This document shows, one piece after another, positions 21,600 to 33,266 of a stretch of DNA of 64,000 nt; position 1 is the first letter of the stretch; every line of letters starts with the position of its first letter. The position numbers and the translations under genes are program-made. The notes under the pieces were generated by a model, which was not told the DNA's origin, searched no databases, and saw only the letters and a program-made list of their open reading frames with translations. The stretch spans positions 88,536 through 152,535 of the forward strand of contig JAANBB010000057.1 of assembly GCA_014621425.1 (NCBI GenBank), read 5' to 3'. Source of the stretch: Cylindrodendrum hubeiense. Taxonomy: Eukaryota > Ascomycota > Sordariomycetes > Hypocreales > Nectriaceae.

Positions 21600-24500
21600 C
21601 TAGATACCAGAGCTCGCTAGACACTCTAGGGGATCCACTGCTAACTCCAAGAAGCTTCCAAACGCATAACTTTCTCGTACTGGGTCTATGTCTACCTTCA
21701 GTGGTTCAGGGTCAAGCCGATCTGTAAGCAACGACACAACTACGTCCCGGTACGTCGTGCCCATCCGATACCCAAGCCGCGGGATATACTTATCGACCAC
21801 CAACTTCCGCAGCTCGTGCGGTTTCATTATTCGAGCAGGACCTCGCTTCGTGATCTCTGATAACGGCATCCAGAGCCCAATCTCAAGAAGAACTAGCCCA
21901 AAGGTGTAGTAGTCATACCCACGGCGAAATAATTCTGTCTTCTCGTAGTCAGGGTGGCGATAGTCAAGGAATTCCCCCCCTGTGCTGGGCCCTTGGGTGT
22001 GCCACGTCTGTCCACCTGGCCGGCTTTTATTCAGTCCCACAATATAAGGCTTACGGATCGTATTCTTGTTTGTGGAAGTAGCAGGAGTCTTCCCGAAACG
22101 GGAAGGTGAACCAAAGTAGACCATGTTATTCGAGTGGAAGTTCTCGTGCAGCCATCCAGTGCCGTGGAATTCGACCAGAAAGCCGGCTAACGAGCTGGCC
22201 AACGCGAACTTGTCACCCAGATTAGGCTGGGAATGTGGGTTCGCCCTCAGATCATCATGGGAAGGAAGAAGACTCATCAACGTATAGATCTGTTGACTCT
22301 GCTGAGTACTGGTTGTGGAGGGAGACGTGGATTCTGGTGCACGATAGACGAATGAGTAGCCCAATTCGCTCCCCTCACTTCCCGTCTCAAAGAACCCAAG
22401 GCAATCGAGCAAGCGAAGATTTGATGGCCGGGGTTGTACGTTGAAACATTTAGCCTTTCGTGCCATGACAAGTATTCTCTCGTCTGGGGGGATCTTCTCC
22501 CAGCTCGGGTCGTAGAACATGGACTCAATCAGGACACGAGTATTTCCCTGGAATGTTCCCAACCTGTGTCCGTAAGATTGTTTAGTACTTGATCTATCCG
22601 GCTTCGGAATATCGGATGCAGGAATAACAAGACCACGAAGCTCAACACGGTTGGTGGGATTATCCGTCATCTCCAGACGGATTTTCTTTATCATAAGCAA
22701 AGCAGCACCATGTTGATACGTAAGGGATTCTTGAGATGCTAACTGATGTTCCATGTTGGTAAGCTGATCTATGTCGTTGGTTTTACCAAGCATCGAGCGA
22801 ACCCAAATACGCTCCGCCTTTCGGACTTCGTGTTCTGGAAGCAAACACCAAAGCCTCTGCACAAGCTTCTGAATGTCTGAACAAAGCAGATTTTGTGCAC
22901 TTTCTACAGAGGTTTGAGTTTCTTCAGGAGTCGCCAGTGTCCCATGTTGGAACGTAGGGCTGGCCGAGGACTCATGCATTGCCGCTGTAGACTTTTGCGA
23001 ATTGGGCTCAAATGCGTCGAAAGCCAGCGGTATCTCGTTTCCGCAATGCGCAAGAGGTGTGGAGTACATTTGAAGTGTTTGCAGTATATCTGAAACAGTG
23101 TAGAGATACTCCTTGCCGTGTTGGTCTGCTAATTCCGCCATAGAACGGTCGATGGTGGTTGAAAAGATACCAAGGACACTACCAAAGGCTCGGAGGCGTT
23201 CCCGTTCAAACCACAGATTCATCAGCTGGGCATGAATTGGAACTCCATTGTCAACATTAACAAACTGGTTCAAGGCTTCAAGTGCTTCTAATACGTGTGA
23301 TTTCAAGCTCAAATGGCTCAGATGTAGGCGTGCATGGGATATTTTCGGCCGCATGTCCATCGACGTGAGGAGTGAGAGTATAAGTTGGACGAGCGGCTGA
23401 TTCAGAGCCGGCCAACTGCGACCGTTGGACAAAGACAAAACCCATGTTTCAACAGCTGGTTTGATTGTGGAATCATGGTAAAAGAAACTTGTTGAAATGT
23501 TACTGGAAGCTGTTGGCGTCAGCCGAGTAGCACGGAACCTTTCCAGACCGACGGTCCCAAGGTAAGCGAATGTCACGATCTCCGCCGCTAGACATCCAAA
23601 AGCCCAGACATCAATCGCCCGGCCCACATCACGGGTGACAAAGTTTTCGTCCATGGCCTCGGGCGCGGAGTAGTCACCTTTCACGCCTTTGATGCGCGTT
23701 GTCGACCCGTCTTCCCTGGGCCGGACTCTACCCATCCCAAAGTCTGCGAGCCAGAGAGTGCCAGTGCTGACCAAGATGTTTTCTGGTCGGAGATCGTGAT
23801 GATATCCTATGCCATGGAACTCGACGCCTTCGGTCTTGTCGGAGATGCGTACATCGTGTGCGCGCTCGAGAGCCGAAGCCAGACCGTGGAGGGCAGAGAC
23901 GTAGGTGGAGATCCGATTGAAGCGGCCGTAGGGCTCCGGACGCTTGAAAAGTTCCGCCAAATTCATATCTAGACACGGAAAAAGGAGACAATGATTCCGG
24001 CCCTGGATATATGAACCAAGAAGAGGAACAATATTTGGGTGTCGTGGATGGTTGATCAAACGGAGACATCTTTTCTCCGATTTAAAGAGCGCCTTGCGGC
24101 GTTGTTCAGGGACAGGAGTGTCTTCCCGCAGAGTTTTCCGGACTACCACCACATTCCTGGTCTACCATCAATTAGATACTGTCCTGGTCGACGTGTTGTT
24201 GTGCTGACTTACATCATGAGGGAAGAAATCCTGCAAGCTTGGTTGGATCTCGAGTCTCTCGACGGTGCCGAAGCCGCCTGAGATGGGTGGCCCCAACTGC
24301 CTGACGAATGGTAGAATCCTAGACTCGGGGATCACTGTGTCCATGCCAGAATGAAGTATATACGGCAAAAACTCCCATTGCACCTGGAGAAACGCGAGGG
24401 CAAACCCGGGGGCAACGGTGTCGGCGAACTCGGCCCCGAGCGGCAAGCGACCGAGGCAGCCATGGCGGCGGAAGTTGACCACGGCGTCGGCACATTTGAT

Positions 24501-24743
24501 CCAAACCAAGATGGCAAAGGTCGTAACGGCGAGTTTGTGGCTCTGGATGTCGACTGCGAGGCCCAGTCGGTCCTCAACCTCGCAGTGCAGCTCACCGATG
24601 GCGGCGGTGATGGCGGCGGGAGTGAAAATGGTCTCCAGGCTCGACGGTGGTACGAAGTATCGGCGGTCAAGTGCGAGGATACGATTATACTGGATCTGCT
24701 CCCACAGAGCGTTGATCGTCCTTCGTTCGTTTTGCTGCGTCAT
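21600..24743 (-). CDS. tandem kinase-pseudokinase protein
   Basis: Exons 24743-24213 and 24161-21600, joined over a 51-nt intron; about 1030 residues. Residues 1-148 are a helical region without a known domain. Residues about 150-460 are a kinase: glycine loop ISGGFGTVE (154-162), beta3 Lys186 (VVVVRK), alpha-C Glu206, HHDLRPEN (298-305, Arg in place of the usual Lys), DFG 317-319, SAPE 342-345. The middle (about 460-680) is helical. Residues about 710-1000 form a second, degenerate kinase fold: LHENFHSNN (848-856) in place of the catalytic loop, GLNKSRP in place of DFG, and a YYTFGLVLLEIGLW helix. This C-terminal module resembles that of the HeLo-pseudokinase gene at 11911. The acceptor GGTAG|ACC was chosen because the nearer CAG breaks the frame. 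Function unknown; signalling is inferred. Confidence 0.85.
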
Positions 24744-25247
24744 GTTGGTCAACTAGTGATATGGGAGGAGGGCAGTCGATCCTCAGCGGGCCGACCTTCG
24801 AGATTAATGAACCAGGTGAAGATCGTAGAGAGGTCAAAAGGTCAAAATCTCAACCCAATCAGTACTAGAAACGATGAGGCACAAAATGGCCTGCCTGATT
24901 GCACCAGCATCACGTGGTTGAGATATGGGCGGTGCAGCGATACGCCACAGAAAAGCGTCTGATTTACGCAGATGTCCCTCAAGAGCGATGGATTATTCGT
25001 CGTATATGAGGGTTGGAGCCGGGTGGATCAATCATCGTCATGTAGTGGTCCGAGAGTCTGATGTAACACATTCTCTTTTATCCTTTATTTGATATGATGT
25101 ACCAATCTGGTACCGTAGTATTATGGTTCGAAGCCCTGCCATTGCCCTTCGGGCCTCCATGAGCACCTCATGTACATCCCCGCACGGCAAGTATCGGCTA
25201 CTTGGGTCATGGCGATGGCCCCATCAATGGCGTTCGCCCGGGTTCCC
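24744..25247. other. intergenic, 0.5 kb
   Basis: Upstream region of the kinase-pseudokinase gene and 3' flank of the 59-residue gene. Antisense frames here (24351-24962 plus) are shadows of exon 1. Nothing else. Confidence 0.5.
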
Positions 25248-25573
25248 TCATTCGTGCGACGTCACCGAGTCGATTTCAGTCTTGAAAGTTTCGGGGAGGT
25301 TAGTCGAAAATAAAACCGACCGCGGAACTGACCGCGGAGGCTGGATAGATATGGGGCGGATACCTGTGTAAGCGCTCTGGCTGCCTTGACTTCGATGGCA
25401 TCCGAACCGACCTGTCGCGCAGACATGCCTCAGTCATTTCCAAGACGCAATCTATTCGGGATGGAAAGACCTACCGTCATAGTGTAGGAGGTGCCAAAGT
25501 TGGTATCCAGCAGCGATTTGAGAGCTGCCAGCTGGATATACTGGCTGGGAAAGTTACTAAGGACGTCGGCCAT
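25248..25573 (-). CDS. 59-residue conserved-looking small protein, three exons
   Basis: Exons 25573-25475 (99 nt), 25411-25364 (48 nt) and 25280-25248 (33 nt) with introns of 63 and 83 nt (GTAGGT...CAG; GTATCC...AAG). All joins are phase 0 and the open frame closes at a TGA. The protein starts MADVLSNFPSQYIQLAALKS, goes through a beta-like SDAIEVKAARALTQ and ends in a short acidic helix (TEIDSVTSHE). No signal peptide or TM segment. I do not recognise a named family; small proteins with a similar pattern seem to occur in other ascomycetes, from memory only. It shares a 386-nt divergent promoter with the CorA-like gene. Confidence 0.6.
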
Positions 25574-25959
25574 TATACTTGTGTGCAATAACGAGATGCG
25601 GAAGCGAGTAGTCAAGGATGGCAAGATGGGAAAGAAAATCAGGAGACAAATCCCAAAACTTGGGCTTTTAATTTCCCCCGCTGTTGAAAATCCAGCCCCA
25701 ACGTGAGCCGAAAAGCGATTCGCTGCGCCTGCGTTCCGTTGGTTGTTGGTTGCCTCGCATGTCGCCACTGGCCGCCTGAAGTCCGCCGCGGCCCATCCCA
25801 GACAGGCCGCCTTGGGGGCGGTGCAGCTGGCGCTTAGCTGGTAACTATATTAACAATGAAAGACTTCGGACGCGGCTTCCCAGCCTGGTCTCGTATCATT
25901 GCCATCTTTGCATTCCCATCTGTCGAAGAAAACATTGCTGACGCTGAAAGACCGACAAG
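25574..25959. promoter_or_regulatory. divergent promoter between the 59-residue gene and the CorA-like gene
   Basis: 386 nt between two outward-facing starts. GC-rich near 25760-25830; a TATATTAAC stretch at about 25847 sits 110 nt before the CorA-like ATG. The shared space would allow co-regulation; there is no direct evidence. Confidence 0.35.
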
Positions 25960-27892
25960 ATGTGCCCTGAAACGCCATGTTCTTACCCGATCTGCCTGCC
26001 ACGCAGCGCGATCGACGCGATCGACTTGCGGAGCTACCACCGAGACCTCATCCAGAGAGCTGCCGAACTCTTCGTTGCCGATGAAACTGCCTGCAGCCTC
26101 GAGCTTCGTGAGCTTTGGGCAGAAACATCAGCTGGATGTGCGAAGAACGGCAGCGGCGCCATCGTGAAGGCGCAGACTCGACCAGCTGAAGGATCAGCTA
26201 CAGCATCACGGACCATCCCTACGGCTGATAGCCTCCAAGAGGTGCTGGGAGTAAGAGGCCCCTTCCGGACCCGGTATGGCCCTCGAACGTCTAGCCGCTG
26301 TCTAACAAGGGATGCAGATGAAATTACAACCCAGAGCCACGCGCATATTGTAGGTTTTGGTCAGATCCATTGGTTTGACTAATACGGGACTTCATCCAGG
26401 CTGACAAGAGCTTTTAGCACGATCCGTCGAAGCAATTCGTGGAGCCGTATGAAAATCACACTCGGAATGTTTCAATCACTCTGTTCTGCTTATCATGTCA
26501 CGCCTCGAATTTTGGATCTTGTCCGCGGAATGCGGTCCAAGTCGTTCGCGACAGACGAACACTTGATGAGCTGCCACATCTCCTCGCAGCCATCCTCATC
26601 GTTGGAGCACATGGTAGCGGCGGATGGGGCGAATCTATCACAAATAGGATCTTCAGACTTTGGTACGCTATTATCGTTCAAACAACCCATCAATCCTTAT
26701 TACCAAATCTTGATATTAATTGATGCTGGTTGAGATAGAAATCTGCTATAATCTTCGACACTTTGAGCGACACGGTCGCGATCTACAGGACCCATGGTCC
26801 TGTCGCCAGTCGGTCATTCACCAAAGATATTATTCTTCTAGCTTCGCATCTTCTTGGATCGTTATCCAACCACCAGCCCGGTGGGAGACTGGTTTGGAAG
26901 ATATGAAGACGACGTGTGGCGTCCATCCACTGTCCCTTCATCTCCGAGCACTGTCATCGGCTACTTCAAACAACACCGAGTACCTAGAATACTTGAGCTC
27001 TAACATAGCATCATTGGTAAGAGTTGAATACTTACAACAGAGTGATCATAATGCTGACTCGCAGCGTTGATAGGAACGCCAAGTTACGTTTCAGAAGCCC
27101 ATCGCCGAGTTCGAATTCGACTTCAACTTCAACCAAAGCGCCCAGGGGCTTCGAAGAAAACTCTACCGCATGAAGACCGTGCTTGAAGGCACATTGCGAA
27201 CCCTATCTGCCATACATTCCCAAGCCAAGGAGATTGAGAAACAGAGAAACGTGACACCTGAGCTTCACGACCTGTTTTTACGCGAGCTCGATAGCATCTC
27301 ACGAGACTTGAAGTCTCACTGTTCCACTGCCGAAGAACTCTTGAATATCTCCGCAGATATTAAAAGCACGGTATGTTCCTATGCCCGTGTTATTTGTTTT
27401 CTTTCTCCTCGCTAAATCTAGTCGATCACAGATACATTCTATCATCAACTTCAAAAACCAAGATATCCTCAACCATAACGAAGTACAGCTTAAAGTCATT
27501 GCAGAGAAGAGCGTGAGCGACTCTGAGTCCGTCAAGTTGTTGTCCGAGCTCAGCTATAAGGATTCACGCACTATGCGCATCACTAGCGTTATCGCCCTGA
27601 TTTATCTCCCCACCAATCTTGTCCTGGTACGTTGATCAAGTTCGCCCGTTTCATATCACCTATTGTCAAAACTAACAGCCTTCAGACATTCTTCAGCACA
27701 TCATTTATCGAGATGCTGGGCTCTGTAAACAGCAACGACGAGAATGCGGCACCACGCAAGGACGCCCAGTTAGTGATTCATAAGCAGGTATGGGTTTTAC
27801 TTCCATGCATGATAAGCCTTGCCATTGTGACCTGGAGCTGGTTTTTCCTTTGGAACCGAGGTTGGAGATCTAGAAGCACATCTAAGTGCTGA
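25960..27892 (+). CDS. fungal CorA-like membrane protein, seven exons
   Basis: Hand-spliced exons 25960-26250, 26318-26349, 26400-26662, 26739-27016, 27074-27370, 27432-27626 and 27686-27892 give a continuous 520-residue protein. The N-terminal half fits the fungal CorA-like N-domain (YHRDLIQRAAELFV, ADSLQEVLG, then WSRMKITLGMFQSLCSAYHVTPRILD). The middle is a long helical stalk (LRRKLYRMKTVLEGTLRTL). The C-terminus has DSRTMRITSVIALIYLPTNLVL (TM1), then TFFSTSFIEML where classical CorA has the GMN motif, and a second TM (WVLLPCMISLAIVTWSWFFLW). Without GMN, Mg2+ transport is doubtful; in many fungi such proteins lie near incompatibility and NLR-like genes, from memory. Intron 4's acceptor (GATAG at 27073) and the short second exon are the weakest joins. 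Confidence 0.75.
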
Positions 27893-28281
27893 AGATTAGA
27901 ATCGCTCAGCTGGTTTCTTTCATTTTAGTGCGAGGACGCCGGAGGCACAACGCAGGGAAATACTTGGAGATGTCTGCTCGAAGAAGCCACATTCAGTGCA
28001 AGAGAAACTTTGGTAACTAGAACTACTTGGCCACACTCTATAATGCGACCCCTGGTTATCTATCCCCATGCAGCTTTAACAAAGTTTGTTATCCGGAGTA
28101 AACGGCATCACCATTCATATTAGACATTGAAATGTCACATAGGTCGAACAGTTAGGACCGAATAAAAGGCATTGTGTGATATTGGACGCTACCAAATCAC
28201 TTGTCGAGTTACCTGATTCCCGCTACGTAAGCTCAGGTCAAGGGTTTCCCAATGAAGAGTGTATGTTCCAAGAGTAGATGA
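27893..28281. other. convergent 3' space
   Basis: 389 nt between the ends of the CorA-like and kinase-TPR genes, holding both 3' UTRs. Nothing else seen. Confidence 0.5.
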
Positions 28282-31200
28282 TCACACTATGTGGATTCCC
28301 ATACGTCGCATTCGCAACACCCAATCCCTCAACTTTGTCCTATCTTCATTGAGCTTGACACGGCTCCACGCCTTGCTCAATCCAGCGAGTCGGAATACTT
28401 TGTCCCAGATGGAATGCGGCGATGCATAGAGAGCAATCTGCATAACAGCTTCTCTATCATATTTATACTCAGACCCCAAGCGTTTCACGCCTTTGGACAT
28501 CAATGCCTTCGTCTTTCCAAATCGTGCGAGGTACATACTCGCTGCTGATTCGGCGGAATCCCAATCACCCGCAGATGCTCCGCAAAAAGCGATGACTTGA
28601 GCAATGAAAAGAATCTCTTCTTCGTCGTCTGGGAAGCGGCTCAGAGCCCAGTTAAGTGCCGTGGTAGCAGCACCTTTAGCTTGTTCGTGACATTTCACCG
28701 CACACAGGGAGACGGCGAGGGCTGCTAGCACCGAGACTCCTTCAGAACCATCTTCATGTTCGCTGTCCTTGTGAAGCTGTGGCAGAATTGCTTTGACGAC
28801 TTCGATTTGAAGCCTGATGGCCATATATGGTTGCTGGCCGTGAAAGTACATCCCGGCCAGCCCCTTCGTAGACTGTAAAACCTCTTCGGAATCGCCACCA
28901 GCAACATCTCGTAGCTGATCAAGGAGGCCGTTGAAGAAGACACATGTATCTGATGATATTCGGCCTTTGGAGTAGGTGGTAACATTTTCCAGAAGCTCTT
29001 TCAGACAATGCACTCTGCTGTTTTTTTCCAGATCCGCTATCTTCGTCACAGCACGTCTCTGAATCTCCTCTGCGGCTTCTCTCAGGCCCATCCTGGTCTG
29101 AATAAGACCGATAGACACTTCATCGATGATCGTCTGTGGATTTCCTGCGCCATGTACTGCAAGCTGGACAGAAAGAGCCTCCTCATAGATTTTTAGGCTT
29201 TCTTCAAAATGCCCTGCCGTAAATCGGATTTCGGCCAGGCATCGTAGAGCAGCGATGGTCTCAGGATGCTCGGCACCAAGATTCTCCTTCGCTTCCGCAC
29301 AGCATAGTGTCTGCATTTCCACCGCTTGTTCGTGCTGGTCCCGATCGGACAAATAAGATGCCAACTCGGAAAGACGAGCTACAGCATCCGGCGATCGTCT
29401 ACCGTTGAGAACGCACGAGTTCTCTAGCGCAAGTCTATACAACAGCTCAGCCCGATCGGAGTTCTCGCTAGCCGCATAGGTGTTGGCGAGGTTTCCCATA
29501 CATAGGATGGTTATCCAATTTCCCGGGCCCAATTGCCTCATGCACCTGGCGAGACACAGCTCTTCGAGCGTTTGCGCGCGGTCAAACTCGGAGGTATTGT
29601 GCAGGCCTGCTGCACAGTTGACAGTCGCTAGAAGACTTTCTGGAGACTCCTTCATACTGCTAGTGCTCTGTAGACTATCCATGACTCTCTCTAGAAGCTG
29701 TTGTCCGTCGTAGATCCTTCCGACCTTGACATATAGGAGGGCAAGGTTCTGCATCATCGATTTGGTGTCAGGATCTTGAATTGGGCCACTATCGTTCACC
29801 AAAGAGTGATCGAAGTTCTCCTCGAGCAGAACTAGCGCCTTATCCCATTCCTCCTGTTCGTAGTAATTCAGGCCAAGGAGATACTTTGCATTCGTCACAA
29901 CAGGGTGTTTCTCGCCCAGCACAGGAACTGCCATCTCCAAGAGTCCGCTCACTCTAGTTTCTGTCTCGTCTAGTCGGCCGAGGAAATGGATACACTCCAA
30001 GTGCTGCATTAAATAGGCGAGGGTATGGGGGTGGTCACGCCCATTGACATTTTGCGCAGCTCGCCAGGTGTTGCGGGACAGACTTTCGAGAAGGGGCAGT
30101 TTATGCTGTTGCTTCAGAACTTCTCCCAGATAGTATCTGCTCTTGAGCGTATGCGGGTGTAGTGGCCCAAAGAAGCGGGTTTGGATTCTAATGGATCGCC
30201 GGAGGCAGCGTTCGGCCTCATTCCATTTCCCCCGCGCGGAGTAGACTCTACTCCTGGCTTCCAACGCCCACCCTCTCACAGGATGATGGCGGCCGATTGT
30301 GGGATTCTGCAAGCATGATTTTTCTGCGATGATAGCGCATTTCTCAGCTGGTTGGAAGCGACCAAGGGCACATAGGCAGCCCACTAAGGATATGCGAAGC
30401 TGGATAGTGGTCGGGTGTTTCGGCCCATAACCATACGAGAAGTCGTTTTCCTTAATAAGATCCTCATACAATGAACATGCTTTTTTCCAGTCACTCGATC
30501 TTTTTGCCAATATTCCCAACTGATGCCGAAGCTCGAACGCGATGTTGTGCGTATGTCCAAGCACGGCTTCAATTCTTTGAAGTTCTTGCGATAGCTCGAT
30601 CTCGGCCTTTTCTATATCATCTGAGTGCGAAAAGAATCCGAAGTCGGCAGTACCATAGTACATCATAATTCTGAGCGTCCAGTTGTTGTACACCTTTTGG
30701 AGCGACTCAGAACGGAGGGATTCTAGTTGGTCGTCTAGATCTTGCTTAGTTAGCCCGGTATCCCCGAGCCGGCTCAGAGCAGACTCTTGATCGCTTGGGC
30801 CTCCAAGCCCGAGATGTTTGCAAGTGGCCACGACGATTGAGGCGGCACGAGAACATCTGTTGCAGTGAGGCGACAAGGCCTCAAGTTCGGATTGCTCTAC
30901 AAGATATCTTCGGAGTCGAAAATCAGGAAACTTCATCAACTCGCGAAATGAACGCGGCAGCTATGGCCTGGATTAGCTGCGGATCATTTCACGAAAATGA
31001 TTTAATACAGGGACTTACGTCAAAGACTGGGTGATCTGCAACGGAGAACGGCTTTGGGGGACGCCATGGGTTGTAAACTGTAGGCATCGAGCTGTCCGAT
31101 TGTATCAGCAAGACTGAATGAAGTTGGCCGGCATTTGAGAGTTGAGAAAAAAGTCAGGAATGGCAAAAAAGAAAAAGGTGAGGTGTTAGTAATTATACTT

Positions 31201-32411
31201 ACGTTGATAAATCGAGTATTGTGAAAAGATCATCGACACTGTCCTCTCGTTTTGATGGGTCAGTGTCCAAACTTCGGTCAAAGAGACAGACGAGAAGGTC
31301 TGCGAGGTTCGCGGGAAGACTCGAATCGCTTTGAACAACATTAATTGCTGCTTCTTTCAAGAGATTATACTTTTTCAGTGCTAATAGCCTTTCCAAGGTC
31401 CTGGTGAAATATGGTGTTGTATCATGGGCGCCACCAGGGGACCCAGGTTCGTCAATGTCCATTGAGTCGGTTCCATCATCCTCGATCAGTTTCTCGTAAA
31501 AGACAACCCAGACGCAGAGCATGCCGAGGGAGAATATTTCAGCCTTCACAGCTGCGTCAAACGACACTTCTCGGTGGCTTAATTCTGGAGCACGCCATGG
31601 TTCCTTTGATGCCGGTGTCACGTAGGGTTCCTCATCTGTAATTAGCGTGGCACACCCAAAGTCAGTAAGCCGGGGAATAAGTGTGCCCTCCGATTCGTGA
31701 TCTTTAAAAACGAGAACGTTGTCGGGACTTAAATCACCGTGGATGGTGCCTTGAACCGGCGTGTGGTTAGCCCAGTGACACGATGGCGACAAAGTGCCAA
31801 ATGAACTCACGGTTGCGATGAAGAACCAAAAGACCACGGGCAATTTGGGCGCATAATCTCAGTCTATCAATGAGACTGAGTTTGTTGCCGTAGTTGGATA
31901 CATATCCAGCTAGATCTCCGAACGAAGCCCTTTCGAAGACGAGGACTGGGGTGAAATCAGTCAATCGAATGCGCTCCCAACAGACGCCCTCTACAGCAAT
32001 AATGTAGGGGCACTCTCGGATGGCCGGCTCGGTGAGAATTAGAATCTCTGCCATGAGGCCACGATACATCTTCTCCAACGCTTCATCGTCAATAGGAAAA
32101 CGCAGTGTGGAACCGCCCGTAGCCGCCCACTTCCACCGCTTGAACACGAGGCCGAGGCTGCTGGTTAGGTCCGACTGATACACCGACCCTTGCCCACCTC
32201 TGCCCGTCTCACCGAGCCCCGCCGACCAGGTGATTGGGAAGAAGTCGACTTCCCGTGCCTGGCACAGAGATATGAAGGCCCAGAAGTTGTAGGGCTGGTC
32301 CCGATCCGCCCAGGCAGAAGTGTCGCTTATCCCGTATACCGGCGTGGCCTGGGAGCTCAGTAAGTCCGAGAAGGAAAACTGGTCGGCGAATGATGACGAC
32401 GGGAACTCCAT
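28282..32411 (-). CDS. protein kinase-TPR repeat fusion, 1299 residues
   Basis: Four exons (32411-31811, 31749-31203, 31091-31019, 30960-28282); introns 61, 111 and 58 nt; lengths add up to 1300 codons, so kinase and repeats are one gene. Residues about 65-380 are a kinase: GETGRGGQGSVY (67-78), beta3 Lys91, alpha-C Glu122, HGDLSPDN (204-211, Ser where most kinases have Lys), DFG 230-232, RAPE. A Pro-rich linker exon (VYNPWRPPKPF) leads to about 880 residues of tetratricopeptide repeats of the 42-residue type found in fungal NLR proteins (patterns such as LGAEHPETIAALRCLAEI, LGEKHPVVTNAKYLLGLNYY, AGNPQTI). So the repeat module is the kind usually placed after NB-ARC, here placed after a kinase. 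The ATG at 32411 is the only in-frame one. Function is inferred as sensing plus signalling. Confidence 0.85.
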
Positions 32412-33266
32412 GGTGATGAGCGCAGCGGGAATTTCGGTGTGGCTGACGAAGCTGCTCGTCTCGACACTCGCTGTGGGGCGATGCTTCAAGAGTTGGTCCC
32501 GTCCTATGAGTCGAAAGCTGCAACAGCTTGAGTCACTCGTGCATGCGATCGGGAGACGGCTGGTTGGTGCAATTCGAATGCGGAGAGATGGGTGTTTATG
32601 GGACAGCTCGCCTTCAGGCTGCAACGAGTACCTTTGTCACCCGTCGGCTAAGGTGACAACGACGGCTTGAGCAGCGTGGACATTGTGTCCTCTTGTCCCA
32701 TACGGGAGCTGAAAACGAGCCAGCCAATAATTACAATTGTGGCTGCGTTTTACACGCCATGTGATAAGACGCAACTTGTCCAATCAGGAGGTGACGGTAA
32801 CCCTCCTATTCAAAAACCTTGAGAACGGCCAGGACACACCACAGTCTGCAGTTGCATCGCAAGTTGATCATATGTGTCATTGTCGTGAAGTTGGCAGCCG
32901 TCGTTCGAAAACAGCGTTATCCAAATCATCATCAGGTGTTGGCGATGATCCGAATAGCGAGATTCACGTCGGCGATAACCGGCATTCAGATCCGACGTGG
33001 TCGGAGAGGATGGTGATGGAGTCAAGGTTGGGGATATACAATAAACGATTAGGCTATAAATTAAGCGTTTATGCTAGGTTAGGGACATACAATAAACGAT
33101 TAGGCTATAAAGTAAGCGTTTATGCTTCTTAGTTCTTATGATATATATATTCAAGTGGATACGCAATAGCAAAGCTAGTCTATCCTTCATATCTGGGTAT
33201 CAATACATCCGCCCTTGTCTGGTTCAATTTTCGTCCTCAACGCCGCTGTAGTCTCTTTATGACACC
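32412..33266. other. intergenic, 0.85 kb, with tandem repeat
   Basis: Upstream region of the kinase-TPR gene and 3' flank of Brf1. It holds the 2 x 51-nt tandem duplication at 33026-33127. A 131-codon frame at 32737-33132 runs through the repeat and has no domain. Confidence 0.55.
33026..33127 (+). repeat. two tandem copies of a 51-nt unit with internal inverted repeat
   Basis: Units 33026-33076 and 33077-33127 differ at only a few positions. Each contains ATAAACG near its start and CGTTTAT near its end, able to form a 7-bp stem around an AT-rich loop. Shortly after the second copy lies an AT run (TGATATATATATTC). Confidence 0.8.

Noticed and set aside
24351..24962. 203-codon plus-strand frame
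   Set aside because: Antisense shadow of exon 1 of the kinase-pseudokinase gene.
25120..25145. GCTTCGAACC on the minus strand as a tRNA B box
   Set aside because: No T-stem pairing and no A box at a proper distance.
33026..33127. CRISPR-like array
   Set aside because: Only two adjoining units without spacers, in a eukaryotic genome.
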